DNA from: Clostridia bacterium
GTDB taxonomy: Bacteria; Bacillota_A; Clostridia; RUG12999
Reading direction: 5' to 3'
Length of the DNA stretch: 8,703 nucleotides
NCBI GenBank assembly: GCA_017558425.1
Contig: JAFYVD010000035.1
Span: 1 to 8,703 of the forward strand
The position numbers and the translations under genes are program-made. The notes under the pieces are model-generated. The model saw only the letters and a list, made by a program, of their open reading frames with translations, made no database searches and was not told where the DNA came from. The stretch's first letter is position 1, and each line of letters starts with the position of its first letter. Shown piece after piece: positions 1 to 6,125 of this stretch.

Positions 1-335
1 AATCCGTAAGTTATATCGGGGAATACGGCGGGAGTATTGTTGTCGCAATACGCCATGAACGCAAAGTTTAAAATCTCGTCCGAACCGTTTGTTACAAGCA
101 CTTCTGAAAAATCCACGCCGAGGTTTTTGGCGATGGCTTCGGTGAGTGCCCGACATTCCGGGTCGGGATAAAGCTGAAGATTTTTTGCCGATTCAGCCGC
201 CTGCGAAATGGCTTTGTCTGAAGGCGGGAAGGGCGATTCGTTTGTGTTCAGCTTAAGATATTTCATATCTTTGGGCTGTTCACCCGGTGTATATGGAGTT
301 AAATTTTTATACTTTTCACTGAAAAATCTGCTCAT
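1..335 (-). CDS. hisC: Histidinol-phosphate aminotransferase, N-terminal part (runs off the left edge)
   Basis: This is a PLP-dependent fold-type I aminotransferase that converts imidazole-acetol phosphate and glutamate to histidinol phosphate in the cytosol. Only the first 111 residues or so of the usual 350-odd are present. They read MSRFFSEKYKNLTPYTPGEQ, then the LNTNESPFPPS substrate-binding motif (about residues 29-39), a YPDPE motif whose Tyr reaches into the partner subunit, TNGSDEIL, which helps hold the PLP phosphate, and FPDITYG at the edge. The PLP-binding lysine lies outside the window. The ATG at 335 follows the hisD stop after 3 bases, and a GAGG about 8 bases upstream, inside the end of hisD, serves as ribosome binding site. 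The frame is open to base 1. Context in a his operon makes the specificity call firm; alone it could be confused with other class I/II aminotransferases. Confidence 0.93.
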   Translation of the reverse strand, partial: MSRFFSEKYKNLTPYTPGEQPKDMKYLKLNTNESPFPPSDKAISQAAESAKNLQLYPDPECRALTEAIAKNLGVDFSEVLVTNGSDEILNFAFMAYCDNNTPAVFPDITYG

Positions 336-338
336 TGT

Positions 339-1613
339 TTAGTCCTCACTGCGGATTGTAGCACTTCTTGCGTGTGCTGTGAGGCCTTCTTTTTCAGCGA
401 AATAGCCCACATCTTTCGCAACTCTTGCAAGTGCTTCCTTTGTATAATAAGTGTACTGAGTTTTTTTGATGAAATCGTCCACCGAAAGAGGAGAAGAGAA
501 TTTTGCTGTTCCGCTTGTCGGCAGAGTGTGGTTGGGGCCTGCAAAATAGTCGCCCAACGCTTCGGGGCAATTTTTGCCCATGAAAATTGAACCTGCGTGA
601 CGAATCATATCAAGATAATCAAACGGATTGTCAAGGCAAAGTTCAAGATGTTCGGGAGCAATTTCGTTTGCAATTTCAATTGCGGACGGAATATCTTCCG
701 AAACAATGATTTTACCGTTGTTGTCAATTGACGCCCTTGCGATTTCTTCTCTTTCAAGAAGGGGAAGCTGACGCTCAATTTCGTCGCTTACCTTTTTTGC
801 GAATTCTTCGCAATCGGTAACTAAAACTGCACTTGCGAGCTTGTCGTGCTCTGCCTGAGAAAGAAGGTCTGCCGCAATGTGGGCAGGGTTATTTGTGCCG
901 TCAGCAACCACGAGGATTTCGCTGGGGCCTGCAATCATATCAATGGAAACCATACCGAAAACCTGTTTTTTGGCTTCTGCCACAAAAGCGTTTCCCGGTC
1001 CCACAATTTTGTCAACCTTGGGAACGGACTCTGTGCCGTAAGCAAGTGCGGCAATGGCCTGAGCGCCGCCCACTTTGAAAATTTTGTCCACGCCTGCGAT
1101 TTGGGCCGCCGCGAGGATTACGGGGTTTACTTTACCGTCTGCGGACGGGGGAGTAACCATCACGATTTCGGGCACGCCTGCGATTTTGGCAGGGATGGAA
1201 TCCATCAGAACAGTTGAAGGATAAGCCGCTGTGCCGCCCGGTACATAAAGACCTGCACGGTCAACCGGGATGATTTTCTGACCTGTTACAATACCGTTTT
1301 CGTCGTTTATAATAAAGCTGTTTCTAACCTGTCTTGAATGAAATTTGCGGATGTTAATCGCCGCTTTTTTTAATATTTCAAGAAATTCCTGCGGGACTGA
1401 TTTAACAGCTTCTTCAATTTCTTCACGGGAAACAAGAAGTGTATCAAGCTTTGCTTTGTCAAATTTTTCGGTATATTTTAAAAGTGCCGCATCTCCGTTT
1501 GTGCGGACGTCTGCGATGATGTCCGAAACAATGCCGCTGACATCAACTTCAGGCACAACTCTTGCGAATATATCGTCGGCTGAAACTTCGCCGAATTTTA
1601 ATATCTTAATCAT
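339..1613 (-). CDS. hisD: Histidinol dehydrogenase
   Basis: Zinc-dependent, NAD-linked enzyme that oxidises L-histidinol to L-histidinal and then to L-histidine, the last two steps of the pathway. At 424 residues it is full length for the family. Visible signatures are VPGGTAAYPS (about 124-133), VGGAQAIAALAYGT (181-194), the IVGPGN nucleotide-site loop (203-208), IAGPSE (227-232) and GDYFAGPNHTLPT (354-366). By comparison with E. coli HisD, the expected zinc ligands are Q253, H256, D355 and H414, and the catalytic Glu-His pair is E321-H322 in PEHLEL; all are present. The ATG at 1613 has GGAGGA 7 bases upstream, inside the end of hisG, and the two genes overlap by 8 bases. hisC follows 3 bases after the stop. 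Identification is secure; the protein looks intact and active. Confidence 0.98.
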   Translation of the reverse strand: MIKILKFGEVSADDIFARVVPEVDVSGIVSDIIADVRTNGDAALLKYTEKFDKAKLDTLLVSREEIEEAVKSVPQEFLEILKKAAINIRKFHSRQVRNSFIINDENGIVTGQKIIPVDRAGLYVPGGTAAYPSTVLMDSIPAKIAGVPEIVMVTPPSADGKVNPVILAAAQIAGVDKIFKVGGAQAIAALAYGTESVPKVDKIVGPGNAFVAEAKKQVFGMVSIDMIAGPSEILVVADGTNNPAHIAADLLSQAEHDKLASAVLVTDCEEFAKKVSDEIERQLPLLEREEIARASIDNNGKIIVSEDIPSAIEIANEIAPEHLELCLDNPFDYLDMIRHAGSIFMGKNCPEALGDYFAGPNHTLPTSGTAKFSSPLSVDDFIKKTQYTYYTKEALARVAKDVGYFAEKEGLTAHARSATIRSED

Positions 1614-2238
1614 TTTTTTCCTCCACTAATTTTGCCAGATGCTCTGTGATTTTCTCAATCTGTTCGCCTTTGAATTTAAAGCTTGATTTATTTGCAATAA
1701 ATCTCGCACTGATGGGGACGAACTTTGTTACCACCGCAAGATCGTTTTCAACCAGAGTTTTGCCTGTTTCAACAATGTCCACAATAACGTCGGACAGACC
1801 TAAAATTGGGGCAATTTCAATTGAACCGTTAAGGTGGATGATATCAATATCCCTGCCGAGGGAATCGTAATAACCTCTTGCTATATTGGAAAATTTGGTA
1901 GCTACCCTGAGGGTTTTTGAGGGGTCGTCGCGAAAATCCTTTTTTGCCGCAACAGCCATATGGCATTTGCCGATATCAAGGTCCAAAAGCTCGTAAACGT
2001 CGGGTGAGTATTCAAGGAGAATATCTTTGCCTGCAACGCCGATATCTGCTGCACCTCGTTCAACATAAATAGCAACGTCGGAAGGTTTTACCCAGAAATA
2101 TCTGACGCCTTTTTCTTCATTTTCAAATATAAGTTTTCTGCCTTTTTCCAGAATTGAAGGACATTCAAACCCTGCGTCTGCAAACATGGAATATACTTTT
2201 TCGCCAAGTCTTCCTTTGGGAAGTGCAACATTAAGCAT
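1606..2238 (-). CDS. hisG: ATP phosphoribosyltransferase catalytic subunit, short form
   Basis: Catalyses the first committed step, ATP plus PRPP to phosphoribosyl-ATP, in the cytosol. From the chosen ATG it is 210 residues, the size of the short HisG form, which lacks the C-terminal regulatory domain and needs HisZ; hisZ lies directly upstream. Motifs are ALPKGRL (5-11), RGAADIGVAGKD (61-72), VATKFSNIARGYY (about 102-114) and the PRPP-binding loop in SDVIVDIVETGKTL (about 139-152). The ATG at 2238 sits inside hisZ with an 8-base overlap, but its nearest Shine-Dalgarno-like run (AGAGGAAGGGG) is rather far. In-frame TTG codons at 2247 and 2256 are better spaced from that run and would add 3 or 6 residues. 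Family proteins start just before the LPKGR motif, which fits 2238 or 2247. The function is certain; the exact start is not. Confidence 0.95.
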   Translation of the reverse strand: MLNVALPKGRLGEKVYSMFADAGFECPSILEKGRKLIFENEEKGVRYFWVKPSDVAIYVERGAADIGVAGKDILLEYSPDVYELLDLDIGKCHMAVAAKKDFRDDPSKTLRVATKFSNIARGYYDSLGRDIDIIHLNGSIEIAPILGLSDVIVDIVETGKTLVENDLAVVTKFVPISARFIANKSSFKFKGEQIEKITEHLAKLVEEKND

Positions 2239-3331
2239 TGTTTTCAAGAGTTTCAACCCCTTCCTCTGTGATTTTAACAAGCTGACGGTATCTGATTTTG
2301 TCGGGAATCTGTTTCTGTGCCATAACGGAATTTCCGCCCGCGATCATCAGATTAACCGCATTTTTTACGGTAACAAAATCTATGCTGTCGTCATAAAGCA
2401 TAACGGTGTCAACATCAAACTGCTTTTTATCTGAAGTGAGTCGTTCAAGCAAATCAAGATAAACAGCAAAACCGATTGCACCTGATTTTCTGCCCATTTT
2501 CTGCATCAGGTTGTCATACTGACCGCCCGACAGAATACCCGTTGCAACTCCGTTGATAAAGCCTTTGAAAACAAATCCGTTATAATAGTTCATATCGCCG
2601 ATAACCGAAAAGTCTATGCGGATTTTGCCTTTGAGACCGCTTTTTTCAAGAGCGGAAATGATGCTTTTAAGACGGGAAACCTCTTCTTTACAGGGAAGCT
2701 CGTCGAGAACAGGTGAAACTTTATCAAGACTGCCGTAAGTTGAAACGAGTTTCTTCAAAAGATCGGGATTTTTTCCTTCAGCTTCGCAGATTGCACCAAT
2801 TGCGTGAGCGTTCTTTTCGCCAACCGCCTGTGTGAGTTTTTTAACTGCGGCAGAAGAAACACCGAGAGATTCGATTACAGCGGACAAAATGCCGAGATGG
2901 GAAATATCAAGCACAAATTCATCCGAAATATTTTTCAGACTTTCTGCCGCAAGAGTTATCACTTCGCAGATGCAGTAATCGTCAATATCGCCGATACATT
3001 CAAGTCCTGCCTGCATAATTTCTTTAAAAGACTGAGTACCGCCCGAAATTCTGTAAACATTTTCGTTATAATACACTTTATGTACTGTTCCGGGAAGGTC
3101 CTCGGTGTTTTTGATTATGGAAAGTGTAACGTCAGGCTTTAAAGCCATAAGTTTACCGTTGGTATCGGTGAAAGTGATTACATTGTCCGACACAAGAAAG
3201 TCCTTGTTGCGGACATACAGGTCATATTCCTCGAATTTACTCATTTTATATTGGGAGTATCCGTATTTGTTATAAAGGCTTCTCAGCTGAAATACAGCTT
3301 TTTCGTCGTTCTTTAAAAGGTTTAAATCCAT
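2231..3331 (-). CDS. hisZ: ATP phosphoribosyltransferase regulatory subunit (HisRS-like)
   Basis: A catalytically dead paralogue of the histidyl-tRNA synthetase core that forms a hetero-octamer with short HisG and confers activity and histidine feedback inhibition. The 366 residues keep the class II fold signatures: MALKPDVTLSI (62-72) at the place of the synthetase LRPEGT motif, a motif 2-like YRISGG...FKEIMQAGLECIG (93-114), and YYNGFVFKGFINGVATGILSGGQYDNL (249-275) followed by GAIGFAVYLDLLERL (284-298), matching motif 3. The synthetase anticodon-binding domain is missing or reduced: only about 60 residues follow motif 3. The ATG at 3331 comes directly after the stop of the regulator gene with no gap. 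GGAGGA in the regulator's last codons is the ribosome binding site, spaced 7 bases. The 3' end overlaps hisG by 8 bases, which suggests coupled, stoichiometric synthesis of the two partners. Confidence 0.95.
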   Translation of the reverse strand: MDLNLLKNDEKAVFQLRSLYNKYGYSQYKMSKFEEYDLYVRNKDFLVSDNVITFTDTNGKLMALKPDVTLSIIKNTEDLPGTVHKVYYNENVYRISGGTQSFKEIMQAGLECIGDIDDYCICEVITLAAESLKNISDEFVLDISHLGILSAVIESLGVSSAAVKKLTQAVGEKNAHAIGAICEAEGKNPDLLKKLVSTYGSLDKVSPVLDELPCKEEVSRLKSIISALEKSGLKGKIRIDFSVIGDMNYYNGFVFKGFINGVATGILSGGQYDNLMQKMGRKSGAIGFAVYLDLLERLTSDKKQFDVDTVMLYDDSIDFVTVKNAVNLMIAGGNSVMAQKQIPDKIRYRQLVKITEEGVETLENNA

Positions 3332-3616
3332 TTACTTTTCCTCCAGCTTTTTAAGAACTGATTTGTATCCGCCGCTACCGTAAACAAGGGCACGGTTAAC
3401 ACGGCTGATTGTAGCAGTGCTTGCACCTGTTTCTTTGGAAATTTCCTGATAGCTTTTGCCTGCCTTTAAAAGCTTAGCCACCTGAAAACGCTGTGACAGG
3501 TCCTGAAGCTCTTTCACTGTGCAGATATCATCGAAAAATTTACCGCATTCTGCGGCTGTATCAATAGAAAGTATAGCTGCGAAAAGTTCTTTTGTTTCTT
3601 TGGTCTGTAATGTCAT
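3332..3616 (-). CDS. yerC: YerC/YecD-type TrpR-like regulator, probable repressor of the his operon
   Basis: A 94-residue DNA-binding protein of the TrpR-related YerC/YecD family. It is all-helical in appearance, with the family stretch TVKELQDLSQRFQVAKLL (about 33-50) followed by a clear helix-turn-helix, SYQEISKETGASTATISRVN (55-74), then a short GSGGYKSVLKKLEEK tail. The start at 3616 has GGAG 8 bases upstream. It is the first gene of the his operon, directly followed by hisZ, which points to control of histidine synthesis and of itself. From memory, comparative genomics has proposed YerC-like proteins as histidine regulators (HisR) in Firmicutes; the sequence fits this but does not prove it. 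Whether it senses histidine directly, as TrpR senses tryptophan, is inference. Family membership is firm; the target is inferred from position and from the repeats in the promoter. Confidence 0.9.
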   Translation of the reverse strand: MTLQTKETKELFAAILSIDTAAECGKFFDDICTVKELQDLSQRFQVAKLLKAGKSYQEISKETGASTATISRVNRALVYGSGGYKSVLKKLEEK

Positions 3617-3632
3617 ATCAATTACTCCATTT

Positions 3633-3675
3633 CACTTTAATACTTTAACAGTATATCACTTTAAAGCGCTAAAGT
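3633..3675. promoter_or_regulatory. Candidate operator: tandem ACTTTAA repeats and two inverted repeats over the his promoter
   Basis: On the plus strand CACTTTAA (3633-3640), TACTTTAA (3641-3648) and CACTTTAA (3657-3664) are in register on an 8-base period; the unit at 3649-3656 is the -10 region. The same bases form two perfect inverted repeats: ATACT-5-AGTAT at 3640-3654, over the -10 box and predicted start site, and ACTTTA-6-TAAAGT at 3658-3675, over the spacer and into the -35 box. Their centres are about 20 bases apart, close to two helical turns, so two dimers could sit on the same face. Placement suits a repressor, most simply the TrpR-like protein encoded next to it. No binding data are available. 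Confidence 0.6.
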
Positions 3676-3678
3676 CAA
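3650..3678 (-). promoter_or_regulatory. Sigma-A promoter of the his operon
   Basis: On the minus strand TTGACT (3678-3673) and TATACT (3655-3650) are separated by exactly 17 bases, a near-consensus housekeeping promoter. Transcription should begin around 3643, leaving a leader of about 27 nt before the regulator's ATG. That is too short for a T-box, a leader peptide or an attenuator, so control must act on initiation or post-translationally through HisZ. Confidence 0.85.
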
Positions 3679-3719
3679 GAGGAATATGAAAAAATTTGAA
3701 TAACTTTTGGGGAAAAGCA

Positions 3720-3748
3720 TTGTTTTTGTATTTTTGGTGTGGTAGAAT
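3720..3748 (+). promoter_or_regulatory. Sigma-A promoter of the serine hydrolase/capA operon
   Basis: TTGTTT (3720-3725) and TAGAAT (3743-3748) are spaced by 17 bases, with a TGG directly before the -10 giving an extended -10. Predicted initiation is near 3755. The AAAGGAG at 3769-3775 lies 7 bases before the ATG at 3783. The promoter is back to back with the his promoter; 41 bases separate the two -35 boxes, and the stretch between them is AT-rich with no clear operator of its own. Confidence 0.8.
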
Positions 3749-3782
3749 AAATCTATAACATTGTCTATAAAGGAGAATAAAA

Positions 3783-4922
3783 ATGTTTGAAAACGTTAAA
3801 AAGTTCTGTGATTCTTTTTTAGAACTCGGTCATCCCGGATTTGACCTGGCGGTTTATAAAGACGGCGAAAGCGTGCTGCGCTATATGAATGGCTACAGCG
3901 ACCTTGAAAATAAAATAAAAGTGGACGGAACGGAAAGATATAATATTTATTCCTGCTCCAAACTGATAACTTGCACGGCGGCACTGTTGCTTTGGGAGAA
4001 AGGAATGTTTTCGCTGGAAGACAAGCTTTCGGATTATATGCCTGAGTTTACGGAAATGACAGTGAAAACTGATGAGGGGATAAAAAAAGCAAAAAATCCT
4101 ATTCTGATAAAACATTTGTTTGAAATGACTGCGGGATTCAGCTACAATTGTTTCTCCCCACAGCTTAAGTTGGCAAGAGAAGAAACTGCAGGCAGGTGTG
4201 ACACCCGTGAAACTATGAAATATCTTGCGAAAGAACCGCTTCTTTTTGAACCGGGCGAGAGATGGGAGTACAGCCTATGCCATGATGTTCTTGCGGCGTT
4301 TGTTGAAGTTGTGTCGGGCGAAAAATTTGAGGTTTATGTGAAAAAGAATATTTTCGACCTTCTTGATATGAACCGCTCTACGTTTATGTTGCCTGATTCC
4401 GAGATTGACACCATTGCTGAGCAATATCGTTTTGAAGAAGGCAAGGCGGTAAATGTCGGAAAAAACATATGCGGTTATAAGTTTGGCTCAGGTTATGCTT
4501 CGGGTGGAGCCGGTTGTATTTCGACGGTTGATGATTATATGAAATTCCTCGAAGGACTTCGCACATTTAAACTGCTTAAACCCGAAACAATCAGGTTGAT
4601 GTCTATAAACCGTCTTACCGACGACCAGGCAAGGACCTATTGGGAATGGGGACATCATGGGTACGGACTTGGCGTTCGTTGCCCGAGGGGAATTGACAAA
4701 TATATTGATTTCGGTTGGGGAGGGGCTGCTGCGGCTTTTCTTGCCATTGATCCGCAAAATAACATTTCGATATATTTCGGTTCGCATATGTTGTCGTCGC
4801 CTGTTCAGGGATTTCGCAGAATGATTTACAGATTTGTCAGAGCGGAATTGGTGGATAAAGGCGGAGTTGATGAAATATATGATTCGTTAAAAGAAGTATA
4901 TGGTTACAATCTGACCTATTAA
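3783..4922 (+). CDS. Serine hydrolase of the beta-lactamase/class C-esterase family (cytosolic)
   Basis: A 379-residue protein of the beta-lactamase superfamily (Pfam Beta-lactamase type; penicillin-binding protein/esterase relatives). The nucleophile motif SxxK is S57-C-S-K60. The second motif is Y163-S-L in EYSLCHDVL, with Leu instead of the Asn of classical YxN enzymes. The third is G311-W-G-G in DFGWGGAAAAFLAIDP (309-323), at the place of the KTG/HTG triad. YSx and WGG forms are known in EstB-like esterases and other non-lactamase members. There is no signal peptide, so the substrate is probably intracellular or diffusible, and a true beta-lactamase role is unlikely. It has its own promoter and a strong ribosome binding site, and capA follows 13 bases downstream. 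Candidate activities are esterase, amidase or D-aminopeptidase-like; the sequence does not decide among them. Confidence 0.88.
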   Translation: MFENVKKFCDSFLELGHPGFDLAVYKDGESVLRYMNGYSDLENKIKVDGTERYNIYSCSKLITCTAALLLWEKGMFSLEDKLSDYMPEFTEMTVKTDEGIKKAKNPILIKHLFEMTAGFSYNCFSPQLKLAREETAGRCDTRETMKYLAKEPLLFEPGERWEYSLCHDVLAAFVEVVSGEKFEVYVKKNIFDLLDMNRSTFMLPDSEIDTIAEQYRFEEGKAVNVGKNICGYKFGSGYASGGAGCISTVDDYMKFLEGLRTFKLLKPETIRLMSINRLTDDQARTYWEWGHHGYGLGVRCPRGIDKYIDFGWGGAAAAFLAIDPQNNISIYFGSHMLSSPVQGFRRMIYRFVRAELVDKGGVDEIYDSLKEVYGYNLTY

Positions 4923-4935
4923 AAGGTGGTTAAAT

Positions 4936-6084
4936 ATGAAAAAAATTCTTGCAATATTTTTAACAGTAATTTTGCTTACTTCCTGCGGTGAAAAAAAGAG
5001 CGAAACCGGAGGAGAGCCGATAACCGAACCCAAAATAGAAAAGGTCAGTTTTTTAGGATGCGGAGATAATATCACATATCAGGGCAATATAAAGGATGCG
5101 TTGAGCGAGGCACTGCCGGGGGGAAGAAAATATAATTTCAAACCTGTTTTTGAAAATGTGATGCCCTTCGTAAAAGCTGCCGACATTGCTTTCATAAATC
5201 AGGAAACGGTTATGTGCGGTGAAGGCTATGAACTTGGCTTTTATCCCAGATTTAACAGTCCGCAGGATTTGGGGCACGACCTTGTTGAACTTGGATTTGA
5301 TGTAATAGGGATTGCAAACAATCATATGCTGGACATGGGAGCGGACGGACTTGAACAGACCATAAAGTTCTGGAAGAATCAGGACGCTTTGATGATTGGC
5401 GGTTATGAAAACGAAGAGGATTATAATACAATCCGTGTCCTTGAAAAAAATGGAATTAAAATTGCCTTTTTGTCCTACACCTACGGAACGAACGGACTTA
5501 GCAAAGCTGCATCATCGTCTGTTGCCATCCCTTATATAAAGGATGAAGTTATAAAAAAACATATTGAGTCGGCAAAGTCGGTTTCTGATTTTATAATGGT
5601 GTCAATTCATTGGGGGAATGAGGATTGGTTTAACTATACCGACGAACAACAGCGCATCGCTCAGCTTATTGCAGATGCCGGTGCTGATGCAATAATCGGA
5701 CACCATCCGCATGTAATTCAGCCGATAGAATGGCTGACCGGAGTGAACGGAAACAAGACTCTTTGTGTATATTCGCTGGGCAATTTTGCCGCGGAACAGG
5801 CGTACCAATACAATATGGTGGGCGGTATGATTAAGTTTGATATTGTTCAGGTGGATGACGGCGATGCCTGCCTTGAAAATGTGGTATTTGAGCCGACGGT
5901 GTTCCATTACAATGCCAATCTTATGAGCAATACTGTCTATCCGATGTCGCAATATACGCCCGAACTTGCGGCAAGGCACGGAGTCCGTACATTTTTTGGG
6001 AACTCGCTGAATCTTGATACATTACATCAGTATGTTTACGATACCATATCACCGGAATTTCTGCCGGAGGAATTTAAGGAATAA
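4936..6084 (+). CDS. CapA-family (PGA_cap) lipoprotein, metallophosphatase-like
   Basis: A 382-residue lipoprotein of the CapA/PgsA family, the fold found in poly-gamma-glutamate capsule proteins and related to calcineurin-like phosphoesterases. MKK plus a hydrophobic stretch ends in the lipobox L14-T-S-C17, so it should be anchored on the outer face of the membrane, followed by a charged linker to about residue 34. Family motifs occur in order: LGCGDN (40-45, D44), FINQE (86-90), IANNHMLDMGADGL (126-139), SIHWGNE (223-229), GADAIIGHHPHVIQPIE (249-265) and YSLGNF (279-284). All putative metal-site Asp, Asn and His residues are kept. AGGTGG lies 6 bases before the ATG, and the gene is co-transcribed with the serine hydrolase. 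No capB or capC neighbours are visible, so a capsule role is not supported; a standalone cell-surface function is as likely. Confidence 0.9.
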   Translation: MKKILAIFLTVILLTSCGEKKSETGGEPITEPKIEKVSFLGCGDNITYQGNIKDALSEALPGGRKYNFKPVFENVMPFVKAADIAFINQETVMCGEGYELGFYPRFNSPQDLGHDLVELGFDVIGIANNHMLDMGADGLEQTIKFWKNQDALMIGGYENEEDYNTIRVLEKNGIKIAFLSYTYGTNGLSKAASSSVAIPYIKDEVIKKHIESAKSVSDFIMVSIHWGNEDWFNYTDEQQRIAQLIADAGADAIIGHHPHVIQPIEWLTGVNGNKTLCVYSLGNFAAEQAYQYNMVGGMIKFDIVQVDDGDACLENVVFEPTVFHYNANLMSNTVYPMSQYTPELAARHGVRTFFGNSLNLDTLHQYVYDTISPEFLPEEFKE

Positions 6085-6088
6085 TTAG

Positions 6089-6125
6089 AAAGGCTGTAGT
6101 TAAAAACTACAGCCTTTATTTTATT
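6089..6125. terminator. Rho-independent terminator, possibly used from both sides
   Basis: A perfect 13-base-pair stem, AAAGGCTGTAGTT (6089-6101) with its complement at 6105-6117 and an AAA loop, begins 4 bases after the capA stop. On the plus strand it is followed by a T-rich tail, TTTATTTTATT (6115-6125). The convergent gene's stop codon (6123-6121) lies in that tail. On the minus strand the hairpin follows that stop and ends in TTTCTAATTATT, a weaker but usable tail, so it probably insulates both converging transcripts. Confidence 0.9.

Noticed and set aside
846..1217. Plus-strand open frame of 123 codons opposite hisD
   Set aside because: It is antisense to strongly conserved hisD motifs and rich in Cys, Asn and His as expected of a reverse-complement shadow; no promoter or ribosome binding site.
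3617..3650. T-box or histidine attenuator in the his leader
   Set aside because: The predicted transcript leader is only about 27 nt, with no hairpin, no His codon run and no T-box sequence.
3783..4922. Antibiotic-resistance beta-lactamase
   Set aside because: No signal peptide, no YxN asparagine and a WGG instead of KTG/HTG motif; the broader serine hydrolase call is safer.
5602..5979. Minus-strand open frame of 125 codons inside capA
   Set aside because: It overlaps the conserved GHHPHV and YSLGNF region of capA and shows no initiation signal.
4936..6084. Poly-gamma-glutamate capsule locus
   Set aside because: Only a CapA-family member is present; no capB, capC or capD-like partners are nearby, and many CapA-family proteins are unrelated to capsule.
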